Positions 25,134 through 35,597 are shown, counted from the stretch's first letter. The stretch is DNA of 64,000 nucleotides from Flavobacteriales bacterium UBA2306 (GCA_002345565.1 DDVS01000006.1:62001-126000); one strand, 5' to 3'. Notes: generated from the letters alone by a model not told the origin. Program-made: numbers and translations.

Positions 25134-26885
25134 ATGAAAAGGTTAAGTCTTCTTATAATAACTTTTATTTCGCCATTTTATTTCACTCAGTATCAGCCTA
25201 AAAATATCTCCAATTCGGATCTTAAAAAAGCAAATGAATGGGTGGATAAAACTTACAACTCACTTTCGCAAGATGAAAAGTTGGGACAACTCTTTATTGT
25301 TGCGCTTTATACGAACAAAGATGAAGCTCATATCAACCAAGTTAAAAACATTGTAACCAATGATAAAATTGGCGGATTGATTCTAATGCAGGACGATGCT
25401 GAAAGAGAAATTAATCTGGTTAATGAATTCCAAACCAAATCAAAAGTTCCATTAATGATTGGAATGGATGCAGAATGGGGATTATTCCAAAGGATTGCAA
25501 AGGCGCATAAATATCCGTGGGCAATCACTTTGGGAGCGATTCAGGACAAAAATCTGATTTATGAGATGTCTGCGAAGATAGCAGAAGACTGTAAAAGAAT
25601 GGGAATCAATTGGGATTTTGCACCGGTTGTTGATGTGAATACCAATCCAAATAATCCAATTATTGGAAACAGAAGTTTTGGTTCAGATGTCAATAATGTT
25701 GTGAATTCGGCTTTGGCATATTCCAACGGTTTGCAGGACAACAAAATTCTGGCGGCGATAAAACATTTTCCGGGTCACGGCGATACAGACAAAGATTCAC
25801 ATCTTGATTTGCCGGTTGTTTCTCATAATTTGGAAAGATTGGAAAAAATCGAAATTGCGCCTTTCAAAGCGTTGATGAATAAAGGAATTGGTGGCGTTAT
25901 GGTTGCGCATCTTTACGTTCCAAGTCTCGAAAATGAAAAAGGAATCCCGGCTTCGGTTTCCAAAAAAATCGTGACCGGACTTTTGAAAGAAAAACTCGGT
26001 TACAAAGGTTTGATTATCACCGATGCGCTTAATATGGGTGCAGTTGCCAATAAATTCAAAGCGGGAGAATTGGATGCGATGGCTTTCAAAGCAGGAAATG
26101 ATATTATGTTATTTTCACAGGATGTTGCAACTGGAAAAAAATTAATCCAAAAAGCGATTGATAATGGCGAAATCCAACAAAGCAGAGTAGAAGAGAGCGT
26201 TAAAAAAATTCTTTTGACTAAGTATAATTTAGGTCTTAATCAATACAACAATATCAATCCTGTAAATGTGAACGATGATTTGAATAACGCATCACATTCG
26301 GCTTTAGTTCAAAAAATGTATGCTAATGCTTTGACGTTAATTAAAGATGAGAAAAAACTCTTGCCTTTGGATTGTAAAGAAACTTATTATTACGTTCCGC
26401 TGGAAGAAGCGCCTTATGAAACTTTTTTGAATCAACTGAATACAGGAACAACAGTAATTGTGAAAAAAGCTAGTGAAATTAATACAATTCCTGCCAATTC
26501 GGAAGTAATTGTAGGCTTTCATAAAGATAATTCAAACGCTTATAAACCTTACAAAATTTCTGATGTAAGCAAAAAGGTTTTGTCAGATTTGAGCAAAAAT
26601 CAAAATGTGATTCTAGATGTTTTTGGAAGTCCTTATGCATTAAAAGATATTGATATTTCTAAAGTTTCCACAGTTCTGGTTTCTTATGAGAATAATGACG
26701 ATTCGATGAAAGCTACAGCCAACGGAATTTTGGGGCAAACAAAAATCTGGGGAAGATTGCCTGTTTTAGTCAATGACAATTTGAAATTCGGATTAGGAAT
26801 GGATGTTGAAGCAAAAAATCCAACCAATCAAACTGATAGAAAAAATAGCTTAGAAACCAAAAATTCTAAGACTATAATTGAGTAA
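25134..26885 (+). CDS. glycoside hydrolase family 3, NagZ-like beta-N-acetylhexosaminidase
   Basis: 583 residues with a signal peptide (to about residue 19). The GH3 TIM barrel carries the NagZ hallmark AIKHFPGHGDTDKDSHLDLP, whose Asp-His pair is the acid/base of beta-N-acetylglucosaminidases. The nucleophile Asp is in GLIITDALNMGAV. A C-terminal alpha/beta domain (about 390-583) is missing from the 340-residue E. coli enzyme. A secreted form suits trimming of peptidoglycan or chitin-like sugars in the periplasm. It is followed by bshA after about 70 bp. Confidence 0.9.
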   Translation: MKRLSLLIITFISPFYFTQYQPKNISNSDLKKANEWVDKTYNSLSQDEKLGQLFIVALYTNKDEAHINQVKNIVTNDKIGGLILMQDDAEREINLVNEFQTKSKVPLMIGMDAEWGLFQRIAKAHKYPWAITLGAIQDKNLIYEMSAKIAEDCKRMGINWDFAPVVDVNTNPNNPIIGNRSFGSDVNNVVNSALAYSNGLQDNKILAAIKHFPGHGDTDKDSHLDLPVVSHNLERLEKIEIAPFKALMNKGIGGVMVAHLYVPSLENEKGIPASVSKKIVTGLLKEKLGYKGLIITDALNMGAVANKFKAGELDAMAFKAGNDIMLFSQDVATGKKLIQKAIDNGEIQQSRVEESVKKILLTKYNLGLNQYNNINPVNVNDDLNNASHSALVQKMYANALTLIKDEKKLLPLDCKETYYYVPLEEAPYETFLNQLNTGTTVIVKKASEINTIPANSEVIVGFHKDNSNAYKPYKISDVSKKVLSDLSKNQNVILDVFGSPYALKDIDISKVSTVLVSYENNDDSMKATANGILGQTKIWGRLPVLVNDNLKFGLGMDVEAKNPTNQTDRKNSLETKNSKTIIE

Positions 26886-26954
26886 ATTTGTTACGCATTA
26901 GAAAAGCGAAAAAAGTCTTTATACTTTTTACATAATACATTGTACAAAAAAGAA

Positions 26955-28115
26955 ATGAAAATAGGAATACTTTGCTATCCAACTTACGGCGGAAGCGGAA
27001 TTGTGGCAACAGAATTAGGAATGAGTTTAGCTGATAAAGGCTTTGAAGTTCATTTCATCAGTTCAGCTTTGCCAGCGCGTTTGGACGTTACCAATCCGAA
27101 TATTTTTTTCCATAAAGTTAACGTTCAGACATATCCGTTGTTCCAATATCAGCCTTATGATATTGCATTGTCGTCGATGATTTATCGTGTGGTTAATCTT
27201 TACAAATTGGATATTTTGCACGCACATTATGCGATTCCTTATGCTTATGCGGCTTTTACGGCGAAGCAAATGTTGAAAGCGGACAATAAAGATATTCCTT
27301 TGGTAACAACACTTCACGGGACGGACATTACTTTGGTTGGACAACATCCGAGTTATAAACACGCTGTTGAGTTTTCTATTAATCAAAGTGATGCGATAAC
27401 TTCGGTTTCCGAGAGTTTGAAAAAAGATACGCTTCAGTTTTTTAATATTCAAAAGGAGATTCAGGTGATTACCAATTTTATTGATAATTCTGAATTTGAA
27501 GAATGTACGACTTGTCAGAGAGAACAATTTGCGAGTGACGATGAAAAAATCTTGATTCACGTTTCCAATCTTCGACCGGTAAAGAGAATTCAGGATGTTT
27601 TGGAGATTTTCAAAAATGTCAACAAGAAAGTAAAATCAAAACTGATTATCATTGGTGAAGGCCCGGAAATGGAGAAAATCTCCGAGTTTATGGAACATAA
27701 TCCAGATTTGATAGGCAAAATCAAATTGCTTGGAAAAGTGAATAATCTGTATCGTATTTTACAGCTTTCTGATGTGTTTCTTCTGCCTTCGGAACAGGAA
27801 AGTTTTGGTTTGGCGGCGTTGGAGGCAATGGCGGCGAGAACACCGGTTATCAGTAGTAATGCAGGTGGAATTCCGGAAGTTAATATTCAGGGAGAAACCG
27901 GATTTTTGGCAGAAACCGGAAATGTAGAAGCGATGTCTAATTATTGCATCAAACTTTTGAGCGATGAAACTCTTCTTTCCGAAATGAAGAAGAATGCGAA
28001 AGCTCAAGCCATTCATTTTGACTTGAAAAATATTCTTCCAATTTATATTGAAATGTATCAGAATACGATTGCCAAATTTGAAGAATCTAAATTAATAAAT
28101 GCCGGAAACAGTTAA
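26955..28115 (+). CDS. bshA: N-acetyl-alpha-D-glucosaminyl L-malate synthase BshA
   Basis: About 386 residues from the ATG at 26955, which matches the family N-terminus MKIGILCYPTYGGSGIVATELG. It is a GT4 glycosyltransferase: the donor site holds SEQESFGLAALEAMAARTPVI (the EX7E motif), and HAHYAIPYAYAA lies in the acceptor domain. BshA joins GlcNAc from UDP-GlcNAc to L-malate, the first step of bacillithiol synthesis. Bacillithiol is the main low-molecular-weight thiol in many Bacteroidota. BshB and BshC are not in the window. The in-frame TTG at 26940 is not needed. Confidence 0.95.
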   Translation: MKIGILCYPTYGGSGIVATELGMSLADKGFEVHFISSALPARLDVTNPNIFFHKVNVQTYPLFQYQPYDIALSSMIYRVVNLYKLDILHAHYAIPYAYAAFTAKQMLKADNKDIPLVTTLHGTDITLVGQHPSYKHAVEFSINQSDAITSVSESLKKDTLQFFNIQKEIQVITNFIDNSEFEECTTCQREQFASDDEKILIHVSNLRPVKRIQDVLEIFKNVNKKVKSKLIIIGEGPEMEKISEFMEHNPDLIGKIKLLGKVNNLYRILQLSDVFLLPSEQESFGLAALEAMAARTPVISSNAGGIPEVNIQGETGFLAETGNVEAMSNYCIKLLSDETLLSEMKKNAKAQAIHFDLKNILPIYIEMYQNTIAKFEESKLINAGNS

Positions 28116-28142
28116 TTTACATTCATAAAAAATATGTAATTT

Positions 28143-28174
28143 AAACCTTTCAAAGTCAAACCTTTGAGAGGTTT
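28143..28174 (+). terminator. intrinsic terminator after bshA
   Basis: AAACCTTTCAAAG / CTTTGAGAGGTTT, 13-bp stem with one mismatch, then T run. Confidence 0.85.
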
Positions 28175-28198
28175 TTTTATAATAAAACTAATAACAAG

Positions 28199-29467
28199 AT
28201 GAATGAAGAAATATTACAATACCTTTGGAATTTTAAGAAATTTCGAAATTTTGATTTTATCTCCACAGACGGAAGGAAACTTGAAATTTTAAAATTTGGA
28301 GAATGGAATAAGAATTCTGGACCGGATTTTCTCTTTGCCAAAATTAAGATTGACGACCTGATTTTTGCAGGCCATATCGAGATTCACACCAAAGCTTCCG
28401 ATTGGTTTTTTCATAGTCATTCCGGTAATCCGGAGTTTGGAAATCTCATTCTTCACGCGGTTTATATCAACGATTGCGACATTCCGGAATTAGGTAAACA
28501 GAATATTCCAACGCTTGAGCTGAAGAATTATATAGATGAAGAACTGATTTTGAGACATCAGAATCTGAGCAAAGAACATTCTTTTATCGCTTGTGATGAG
28601 TTGTTTGATAAAAATAAAATTCCGCTTTTTTTCCAGGAAGAAGTTTTGCTCAAAAAGTTGGATGAAAAATCTGAAATTTTCGGGAAATCACTCCTTATCT
28701 ATCAAAATAATTACGAAGCTGTTTTGTTCCAGAACTTGGCTTATACGTTTGGATTGAAGGTGAATGCAGAAATTTTCCTTCAAATGGCAGAAAGTCTGGA
28801 TTTCTCTATAGTGCAGAAAATCAAACAAAATCCAACTCAATTAGAAGCTTTATTTTTCGCAGTCTGTGGCTTTTTGGATGAATTAAAAGATGAAATAATG
28901 CAAATCTGGAAACGTGAATTTGATTTCTTAAAAGTGAAATTTAATTTATCTGATTTTAAAATTCATCCAAAATTCTCCAAACTTCGTCCTCCAAATTTTC
29001 CAACTATAAGATTGTCACAATTAGCGAATCTTTATCATTCTCAACCTAATCTTTTCTCAAAGTTGATTGAAGCAAAATCAATTGATGTGTTATACAAAAT
29101 CTTCGAAGATGTGAAAGCTTCAGAATATTGGGATAATCGTTACAATTTTGGAAAAATTTCATCGGTTGAGAGCAAAAAATATCTCAGTCACGATTCCATC
29201 GATCTAATTATTATCAATACGATTTTGCCTTTGAAATATTTCTACCATAAAAACCATAATCCGGAAATAGTTGATGATATTTTCGAATTTTATAAGCAGA
29301 TGAAACCTGAGAAAAATTCAGTTTTGGATGAATGGAAAAAATTGGGTCTGAAATTCGAAAATGCATTGCAGACTCAGGCATTTCTTTATCAATACAAAGT
29401 ATTCTGCAATCAGAAAAAATGCTTAAATTGCGGTATTGGTTTTCAATTACTGAATAATGATAGATAA
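28199..29467 (+). CDS. DUF2851 family protein
   Basis: 422 residues. The N-terminus matches the DUF2851 family common in Bacteroidota: EILQYLWNFKKFRNFDFIST, NSGPDFLFAKIKIDDLIFAGHIEIH and DWFFHSHSGNPEFGNLILH. The GPDF...GHIEIH pattern resembles a nuclease-like fold (Asp plus Glu-x-His), but activity is unknown to me. The C-terminus has a pair of cysteines (QKKCLNCGIG) that could bind metal. The PspC gene starts 11 bp before its stop, so the two are translationally coupled. Confidence 0.9.
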   Translation: MNEEILQYLWNFKKFRNFDFISTDGRKLEILKFGEWNKNSGPDFLFAKIKIDDLIFAGHIEIHTKASDWFFHSHSGNPEFGNLILHAVYINDCDIPELGKQNIPTLELKNYIDEELILRHQNLSKEHSFIACDELFDKNKIPLFFQEEVLLKKLDEKSEIFGKSLLIYQNNYEAVLFQNLAYTFGLKVNAEIFLQMAESLDFSIVQKIKQNPTQLEALFFAVCGFLDELKDEIMQIWKREFDFLKVKFNLSDFKIHPKFSKLRPPNFPTIRLSQLANLYHSQPNLFSKLIEAKSIDVLYKIFEDVKASEYWDNRYNFGKISSVESKKYLSHDSIDLIIINTILPLKYFYHKNHNPEIVDDIFEFYKQMKPEKNSVLDEWKKLGLKFENALQTQAFLYQYKVFCNQKKCLNCGIGFQLLNNDR

Positions 29468-29678
29468 TATTCGCCACAGATTCGAGAGAGAATGGTTTGG
29501 AGTTTTGACGAGATACGGAACTAAATTAGGAATTCCTGTTTCCAAACTGCGTGTTTTTTTTATCTATTCGACATTTGCAACTGCAGGAATTTTTTTTCTA
29601 ATTTATCTTGGCTTAGGATTTTTTCTTTGGATAAAAGACTGCATCATTACCAAAAGACCTAGTGTTTTTGATTTGTAG
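29457..29678 (+). CDS. PspC-domain small membrane protein
   Basis: 73 residues with a short basic N-terminus (FEREWFGVLTRYGTKLGIP), the PspC signature SKLRVFFIYSTFATAG and one or two membrane helices. PspC proteins help respond to envelope stress; in Flavobacteriia a very short form commonly follows DUF2851, as here, with overlapping reading frames. Its partner role with DUF2851 is inferred from this arrangement alone. Confidence 0.88.
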   Translation: MIDNIRHRFEREWFGVLTRYGTKLGIPVSKLRVFFIYSTFATAGIFFLIYLGLGFFLWIKDCIITKRPSVFDL

Positions 29679-29697
29679 AAAATATTATTTTACATAA

Positions 29698-29726
29698 AAA
29701 ATCCGATTGAATTTTCAATCGGATTT
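29698..29726 (+). terminator. intrinsic terminator after pspC
   Basis: AAATCCGATTGA / TCAATCGGATTT with a 4-5 base loop, T-rich tail. The following 29737-29776 holds low-complexity repeats of TCTAA/TCTGA, a decayed-looking flavobacterial spacer. Confidence 0.85.
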
Positions 29727-29776
29727 ATTTTTTATAAGAAGTCTAAAATCTGACTTCTGAAATCTAATATCTAATC

Positions 29777-30550
29777 TTAAGAATTAGCTGTAGAAAGGTT
29801 TGCTGTAACATATTCTCTGTTCATTCTTGCGATGTTTTCCAAAGAGATTCCTTTTGGACATTCTACTTCACAAGCTCCGGTATTTGAACAGTTTCCGAAT
29901 CCTTCTTCGTCCATTGCTTTTACCATATTCAGAACTCTTCTTTTCGCTTCTACACGGCCTTGTGGCAATAATGCGAACTGAGATACTTTTGCACCTACAA
30001 ATAGCATTGCAGAACCGTTTTTACAAGTTGCTACACAAGCTCCACAACCAATACAAGCTGCTGCATCCATTGCTTTGTCTGCATCTTCTTTAGGAACCGG
30101 AATTGCGTTTGCATCCAAAGTATTTCCTGAGGTATTTACAGACACGAATCCACCTGCAGCCATTACTCTGTCAAATGCACTTCTGTCAACCACCAAATCC
30201 TTGATTACCGGAAAAGCAGCACTTCTCCAAGGTTCGATGTGAATCGTTTCGCCATCTTTGAAATGACGCATATGCAACTGACAAGTCGTGATTCCTGTAT
30301 CCGGACCGTGCGCTCTACCATTGATGTAAAGGGAACACATTCCGCAGATTCCTTCGCGACAGTCGTGGTCAAAAGCAACTGGGTCTTTTCCCTCGTTGAT
30401 TAACTGCTCGTTTAGGATATCCAACATTTCTAAGAATGAAGAGTCTGTAGAAACATCAGAAATTTTATAAGTATCGAATTGTCCTTTCGATTTATTATTT
30501 TTTTGTCTCCAAATTTTCAGCGTAAGATTTAAGCCTTTTTTTGCACTCAT
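29777..30550 (-). CDS. sdhB: succinate dehydrogenase iron-sulfur subunit
   Basis: 257 residues. The N-terminal ferredoxin domain binds [2Fe-2S] through C64/C69/C72 in [10 protein letters not shown] plus Cys90. The C-terminal domain has [11 protein letters not shown] and [14 protein letters not shown] for the [4Fe-4S] and [3Fe-4S] clusters. It passes electrons from the SdhA flavin to the SdhC quinone site in the cytoplasmic membrane. It is the last gene of the leftward sdhC-sdhA-(DUF2846)-sdhB operon, 23 bp after the inserted gene. Confidence 0.96.
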   Translation of the reverse strand: MSAKKGLNLTLKIWRQKNNKSKGQFDTYKISDVSTDSSFLEMLDILNEQLINEGKDPVAFDHDCREGICGMCSLYINGRAHGPDTGITTCQLHMRHFKDGETIHIEPWRSAAFPVIKDLVVDRSAFDRVMAAGGFVSVNTSGNTLDANAIPVPKEDADKAMDAAACIGCGACVATCKNGSAMLFVGAKVSQFALLPQGRVEAKRRVLNMVKAMDEEGFGNCSNTGACEVECPKGISLENIARMNREYVTANLSTANS

Positions 30551-30573
30551 TTTTATATATTTTTGAATGGAGA

Positions 30574-31155
30574 TTATTTATTTTTCTCTGGTTTGTCAGC
30601 ATTTTCAAATTTCATATCTGATGCTAAAACTTTTATTTTCTTAGAATTTGAAGCTTTCAAAGCATCATATTTTTCTAAGCCTTTTTTTATATTCTCAGAT
30701 TTATCATCTGTCTGTGGTGTATAGACTAATTTATTCGCACCTTTTACAACTTGATAAAATGTTTTCTTGTCTCTAAACTCAGTTGGATTTAATGGACTAA
30801 GACTTACTTGCGCAACAAAAGCTCCCATTTGTCCTTCAGCATTCAGAACATAAACAGCATTTGGTTCTAGATTAGCCTCAACAAAATCTCTGTTTTCCGA
30901 AGCTGCCCAAAATAAATGTTCTCCTGGCTCGCATTCATAAACTAAATATTTGAAACCGGACATAGCTCCTAAGAATAAGTCCTTATCATAAAATCTAAAA
31001 TTTACTAATGGACCAGCACCCGTTCTTAATATATAGACCAAAGATTTACCTTCTTGTGGTTTGTCTATTTCTTGCGTCGTAATTTTCTGTGAGTAAGCAG
31101 TATTTAATCCGCAAATCAAGATAATTAATAATGTAATTTTATTTAAAATTTTCAT
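30574..31155 (-). CDS. DUF2846-like secreted protein inserted in the sdh operon
   Basis: About 193 residues from the ATG at 31155-31153; the longer reading overlaps sdhA and is rejected. A signal peptide ends near TAYSQ. The core, [43 protein letters not shown], matches the DUF2846 pattern ('Y.YR......F.....YD...IG.L..G.Y.......PG.H'). The C-terminus is Lys/Glu-rich and probably helical. It lies between sdhA (7 bp upstream) and sdhB (23 bp downstream) on the same strand, so it must be co-transcribed. A role in the respiratory complex is not implied by the family and may be accidental. Confidence 0.8.
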   Translation of the reverse strand: MKILNKITLLIILICGLNTAYSQKITTQEIDKPQEGKSLVYILRTGAGPLVNFRFYDKDLFLGAMSGFKYLVYECEPGEHLFWAASENRDFVEANLEPNAVYVLNAEGQMGAFVAQVSLSPLNPTEFRDKKTFYQVVKGANKLVYTPQTDDKSENIKKGLEKYDALKASNSKKIKVLASDMKFENADKPEKNK

Positions 31156-31162
31156 TGCTGTC

Positions 31163-33172
31163 TTATTTGTAACTTCTAGCTTTAACTTCAATGTTCTCAT
31201 ACACAAGGTCTTCTTTGTGTACTACAGATTGATTGATGTCCATACCTTTGTATTCCCAGGCAGCAACGTATTTGTAATTCACATCATCACGTTCTGCTTC
31301 TCCATCCGGAGTAGAGTGGTCTTCACGGAAGTGTCCTCCACAAGATTCGTTTCTGTTAAGCGCATCGATTGCCATCAATTGTCCTAATTCCAAGAAATCG
31401 GCAACTCTGAAAGCTTTTTCCAATTCAGGATTCAAGTTATCAGCTTCACCCGGCACTTTTACATTTTTCCAGAAATCATTCCTAACTTCTTCTATCTCTT
31501 TGATGGCTTCTCTCAAACCTTCAGGTGTTCTTCCCATTCCTACTTTGTTCCACATAATGTGTCCCAATTGTTTGTGGAAATGGTCAACAGAGTGAGTTCC
31601 TTTGTTATTAAGGAAGAAATCGATTTTATCTTTAATTCCTTTTTCAGCCTCATCAAATGCTGCTGAATCAGTTGGGATTTTACCAGTTCTAATGTCTGCA
31701 GAAAGATAATCTGCAATCGTGTAAGGTAATACAAAATATCCGTCTGCCAAACCTTGCATCAAAGCAGAAGCTCCTAATCTGTTAGCGCCGTGGTCTGAGA
31801 AGTTAGCTTCTCCGATTACGAAACAACCAGGGATTGTAGATTGTAAGTTATAATCAACCCAAACACCTCCCATTGTATAGTGAACCGCAGGATAGATTTT
31901 CATAGGTGTTTTATAAGGATCGTCTGCTGTGATTTTCTCATACATCTGGAAAAGGTTTCCGTACTTTTCCTCTACCCATTTTTTACCAAGTTCATAAATC
32001 TGCTGATCTGTAGGGTTATGGATATGTTTTTCAATAGCCGCTTCTTTTCCTTTTTTCATAATTTCTGTAGAGAAATCCAGAAAAACGCCTTCTTTGGTAT
32101 CGTTATTTTCTATACCGAAACCGGCATCACATCGTTCTTTTCCAGCTCTGGAAGCAACGTCTCTTGGAACTAAATTTCCGAAAGCAGGATATCTTCTTTC
32201 CAGATAGTAATCTCTGTCCTCTTCTTTGATGTTCTCGGCTCTCAGTTTTCCTTCACGAATAGCGACAGCATCTTCAATCTTTTTAGGAACCCAGATTCTT
32301 CCTGAATTTCGAAGAGATTCTGACATTAGTGTCAATTTTGATTGTTGTGTTCCGTGAACAGGAATACAAGTCGGGTGAATCTGTACGAAACAAGGATTTG
32401 CGAAATATGCTCCTTTTTTGTGGATTTTCCACGCGGCAGAAACATTGGAGCCCATTGCGTTTGTGGAAAGGAAATATACGTTCCCGTAACCTCCAGAAGC
32501 AATGACTACGGCGTGTGCAGAATGTCTTTCGATTTCACCAGTTACAAGATTTCTTGCGATGATTCCTCTTGCTTTTCCATCAACGATTACTAAGTCTAGC
32601 ATCTCGTGACGGTTATACATCTTGATTCTACCTTTACCGATTTGACGGCTCATTGCAGAATATGCTCCTAATAATAACTGCTGACCAGTTTGTCCTTTTG
32701 CGTAAAAAGTTCTTTTTACCTGAACTCCACCAAATGAACGGTTATCTAATTGACCGCCGTACTCACGTCCAAAAGGAACACCTTGAGCAACACATTGGTC
32801 GATAATATTTGCAGAAACTTCAGCTAATCTGTAAACGTTAGCTTCTCTTGCACGGTAATCTCCACCTTTGATGGTGTCGTAGAACAATCTGTAAGTTGAG
32901 TCACCATCACCTTGATAATTCTTAGCGGCGTTGATACCTCCTTGAGCTGCAATCGAGTGTGCTCTTCTTGGAGAATCCTGATAACAGAATGCTTTTACGT
33001 TGTATCCTTGTTCAGCAAGAGTTGCAGCAGCAGAACCACCAGCTAATCCTGTTCCAACAATGATAATATCTATTTTGTCTCGGTTGTTTGGCGCAACCAA
33101 GTTCATATGGTCTTTATGATTTTTCCATTTGTCCTTAAGCGGACCGTGAGGAATTTTTGAATCTAAACTCAT
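31163..33172 (-). CDS. sdhA: succinate dehydrogenase/fumarate reductase flavoprotein subunit
   Basis: 669 residues. The FAD dinucleotide fold [21 protein letters not shown] is followed by the covalent-FAD histidine region [18 protein letters not shown]. Substrate residues lie in [14 protein letters not shown] and [12 protein letters not shown], and the second FAD motif is [21 protein letters not shown]. It oxidises succinate to fumarate on the cytoplasmic face. The long form and gene order C-A-B are those of Bacteroidota type-B complexes. It starts 13 bp after sdhC. Confidence 0.97.
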   Translation of the reverse strand: MSLDSKIPHGPLKDKWKNHKDHMNLVAPNNRDKIDIIIVGTGLAGGSAAATLAEQGYNVKAFCYQDSPRRAHSIAAQGGINAAKNYQGDGDSTYRLFYDTIKGGDYRAREANVYRLAEVSANIIDQCVAQGVPFGREYGGQLDNRSFGGVQVKRTFYAKGQTGQQLLLGAYSAMSRQIGKGRIKMYNRHEMLDLVIVDGKARGIIARNLVTGEIERHSAHAVVIASGGYGNVYFLSTNAMGSNVSAAWKIHKKGAYFANPCFVQIHPTCIPVHGTQQSKLTLMSESLRNSGRIWVPKKIEDAVAIREGKLRAENIKEEDRDYYLERRYPAFGNLVPRDVASRAGKERCDAGFGIENNDTKEGVFLDFSTEIMKKGKEAAIEKHIHNPTDQQIYELGKKWVEEKYGNLFQMYEKITADDPYKTPMKIYPAVHYTMGGVWVDYNLQSTIPGCFVIGEANFSDHGANRLGASALMQGLADGYFVLPYTIADYLSADIRTGKIPTDSAAFDEAEKGIKDKIDFFLNNKGTHSVDHFHKQLGHIMWNKVGMGRTPEGLREAIKEIEEVRNDFWKNVKVPGEADNLNPELEKAFRVADFLELGQLMAIDALNRNESCGGHFREDHSTPDGEAERDDVNYKYVAAWEYKGMDINQSVVHKEDLVYENIEVKARSYK

Positions 33173-33185
33173 AATTTACTTTTTA

Positions 33186-33845
33186 TTATTGAGTAACGAA
33201 GTGAAAAATTGCAATAATGATGAACCCAAGTGGAATCAAGATAGAATACCAAGTTCCGAAAGCTTTGATAACAGGCGTGTACTTTGGATGTCTTGCTCCA
33301 ATAGATTGGAAAGAAGACTGGAATCCGTGTGCTAAGTGCAAACCTAATAATACAAAAGCAATGACATAAAGAGCAACTCTCCAAATATCGTGGAATTTGT
33401 GGTGCAATTCTTCCCAATATCTCAATTCGTCAGGATTATTGCCTTGGATATACTTGTAGCTAATCTCTGGAATCCAGAAATCGTAGAAGTGTAAAGCAAT
33501 GAAGGCTAAAACTACAGCTCCGGAAATAATCATATTTCTAGACATCCAAGTAGAATTTGCAGAACCGTTGTTCATTGCATATTTTACAGGTCTTGCTTGG
33601 TTGTTCTTGATTTCCAGAACAAAGCCCATTACAAAGTGGAAAACTACAGCAAAAACCAATATCGGCTGCATCACAAACTGGACTGCCGGGTTGTATCCCA
33701 TAAAATGAGATGCTGCATTGAAACCGTCTTCACTAAAGACCGAAATCATATTGGTGGACAAGTGCATCACCAAAAAAATCAGCAAGAACATTGCTGAAAG
33801 TGCCATAGCATATTTTCTTCCTATAGAAGATGTAATACCAGCCAT
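33186..33845 (-). CDS. sdhC: succinate dehydrogenase cytochrome b558 subunit
   Basis: 219 residues with five membrane helices, the single large anchor of type-B succinate:menaquinone oxidoreductases. Likely haem ligands are histidines in FLVMHLSTNM, FAVVFHFVMGF, FIALHFYDF and LLGLHLAHGF. It anchors SdhAB and carries electrons to menaquinone. It is the first gene of the operon; a promoter matching the Bacteroidota consensus stands about 25 bp upstream. Confidence 0.95.
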   Translation of the reverse strand: MAGITSSIGRKYAMALSAMFLLIFLVMHLSTNMISVFSEDGFNAASHFMGYNPAVQFVMQPILVFAVVFHFVMGFVLEIKNNQARPVKYAMNNGSANSTWMSRNMIISGAVVLAFIALHFYDFWIPEISYKYIQGNNPDELRYWEELHHKFHDIWRVALYVIAFVLLGLHLAHGFQSSFQSIGARHPKYTPVIKAFGTWYSILIPLGFIIIAIFHFVTQ

Positions 33846-33869
33846 AATTCTATGTTATTTGAATTTCCA

Positions 33870-33898
33870 CAAAATTAAAAAAATGTTAACTAAGTCAA
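33870..33898 (-). promoter_or_regulatory. promoter of the sdh operon
   Basis: On the minus strand TTG (33898-33896), 18 bp, TAATTTTG (33877-33870), then 24 bp to the sdhC ATG. Confidence 0.65.
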
Positions 33899-33960
33899 CT
33901 CTGAGAAATGTCAGAAAAATACAGTTTGTAATCTTTCTAAATAGTGTTTTGTGTAGATAT

Positions 33961-33993
33961 AAAAATGGCTGCCTTGGTATAGGTAGCCATTTT
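33961..33993 (-). terminator. intrinsic terminator of rpoN
   Basis: AAAATGGCTGCC pairs with GGTAGCCATTTT (one mismatch) just after the rpoN stop. Confidence 0.8.
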
Positions 33994-33995
33994 AT

Positions 33996-35459
33996 TTAAA
34001 GTTCTTTTCTAAGTCTTGCAACCGGGATATTTAGTTGTTCACGGTATTTTGCGATGGTTCTTCTTGCAATATTGTAGCCTTTTTCTTTCAGGATTCCTAC
34101 AAGAGCGTCGTCTGTATAAGGTTTTCTCTTGTTTTCTTTATCAATCGCTTCCTGGAGGTGAGTTTTGATTTCTTTCGTAGAAACTTCTTCTCCGTCATCA
34201 TTGGTTAATGAATCTGAGAATAAATTTTTCAAATAAACAATTCCGTTCGGTGTGTCGGCGTATTTGCTTTTCACAACTCTGGAAATTGTAGAAATATCAA
34301 AACCTGTAATATCTGCCACATCTTTCAGGATCATCGGTTTGATGTTCTTATCATCCCCAGTTAAGAAGTAATCTTTCTGAAGTTTTACAATCGCAGTAAT
34401 AGTTTGCAAAAGTGTATTCTGTCGTTGATTAATAGCATCGATGTACCATTTCGCAGCGTCTAATTTTTGCTTGATGAAAAGTGCAGCTTGCTTGTGTTCT
34501 GCAGATTTTTTATCGTTAGAATAAGTGGAAAGAATTTCTTTGTATTCATCGGAAACTCTTAATGTTGGAGCGTTTTTGTTGTTTAAAGATGGTGTTACTT
34601 GTCCGTCTTTTACCTGGATTACAAAATCCGGAATAATTTCTTGGTTGATGGTAATGGTTTGCGTATCAAAGTTTCCTCCCACTTTTGGTGAAAGTCTTGA
34701 GATTTCGTCTAAAGCATCCCGTAAATCCTCCTCTTCAATATCGTATTTTTGAATAATTTTATTGTAATGCTTATTGGCAAGTGCGTCAAATTGATTTCTA
34801 AGAATATTTCCGGCTAAAATTATGGTGGGATTTGAGCTTACTTTTTTCTCGATTTGTAAAAGCAGACATTCTCTCAAATCTCTTGCACCAACACCTGGAG
34901 GGTCTAGTTTCTGGACATAATTTTCCAAAATATCGGTGACTTTTTCAAGATTGGTGTAAATGCCTTGCGAAAATGCCAAGTCGTCAACAATAGACTTTAT
35001 TTCTCTTCTAAGGTAGCCGTCTGTATCAAGATTTCCAATAATATATTCGGCAATTTTTAAATCTTCTTCATCGATATTAGAAAGCCTGATTTGTTCCAGA
35101 AGATAATCATAAAGCGTTTGCCCTTCTGTTAATAAAGATTGGTTATCAAATTCTTCATCATCTGCAGAGTAGTTACTGCTGGCTGTTTTGTAGCTTGGTT
35201 CGTCGTCATAGAGGTATTCGTCAACATCAAAATCTGTTTCGATGCTTTCGTTGCCTTCATTTTCATATTCTTCATCGGCTTTAGAATAGTCATCTTCTGA
35301 GTTTTCATCTGCTACTTTCTCAAGAGCAGGATTTTCTTCCAGTTCTCTTTCTAGTTCTTCTTCGAATTCTAATGTATGCAACTGGATTAGCTTCATCAAC
35401 TGGATTTGTTGTGGCGCTAATTTCTGACCCAATTTTAGCTGTAGATTTTGCTTTAGCAT
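33996..35459 (-). CDS. rpoN: RNA polymerase sigma-54 factor
   Basis: 487 residues. Region I at the N-terminus is Gln/Leu-rich (LQLKLGQKLAPQQIQLMKLI), region II is strongly acidic (about 45-105), the core-binding and HTH regions follow, and the RpoN box ARRTIAKYREQLNIP ends the protein. Sigma-54 directs transcription from -24/-12 promoters with AAA+ activators. It is transcribed alone; no activator gene adjoins it. Confidence 0.97.
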   Translation of the reverse strand: MLKQNLQLKLGQKLAPQQIQLMKLIQLHTLEFEEELERELEENPALEKVADENSEDDYSKADEEYENEGNESIETDFDVDEYLYDDEPSYKTASSNYSADDEEFDNQSLLTEGQTLYDYLLEQIRLSNIDEEDLKIAEYIIGNLDTDGYLRREIKSIVDDLAFSQGIYTNLEKVTDILENYVQKLDPPGVGARDLRECLLLQIEKKVSSNPTIILAGNILRNQFDALANKHYNKIIQKYDIEEEDLRDALDEISRLSPKVGGNFDTQTITINQEIIPDFVIQVKDGQVTPSLNNKNAPTLRVSDEYKEILSTYSNDKKSAEHKQAALFIKQKLDAAKWYIDAINQRQNTLLQTITAIVKLQKDYFLTGDDKNIKPMILKDVADITGFDISTISRVVKSKYADTPNGIVYLKNLFSDSLTNDDGEEVSTKEIKTHLQEAIDKENKRKPYTDDALVGILKEKGYNIARRTIAKYREQLNIPVARLRKEL

Positions 35460-35562
35460 AGTTTAGTTGTTAATAACTGAATTATTTTTCACGAAATTAT
35501 AAAAATATTTTTTAAAAACAATAAGTTTAGCACGATTTTTGATGTAGTGTTTTAAATAATAA

Positions 35563-35591
35563 AAAACCTTCAGATTTTTTCTGAAGGTTTT
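35563..35591 (-). terminator. intrinsic terminator of the M13 peptidase gene
   Basis: AAAACCTTCAGA / TCTGAAGGTTTT, 12-bp perfect stem, T-rich on the minus strand. Confidence 0.9.
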
Positions 35592-35597
35592 GTTTTT

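Noticed and set aside
29737..29776. TCTAA/TCTGA repeats as a possible CRISPR-like array
   Set aside because: Units are short and uneven with no spacers of constant length; low-complexity spacer.
30574..31206. Longer start for the DUF2846-like gene
   Set aside because: It would overlap sdhA and put 17 residues before a normal signal peptide.
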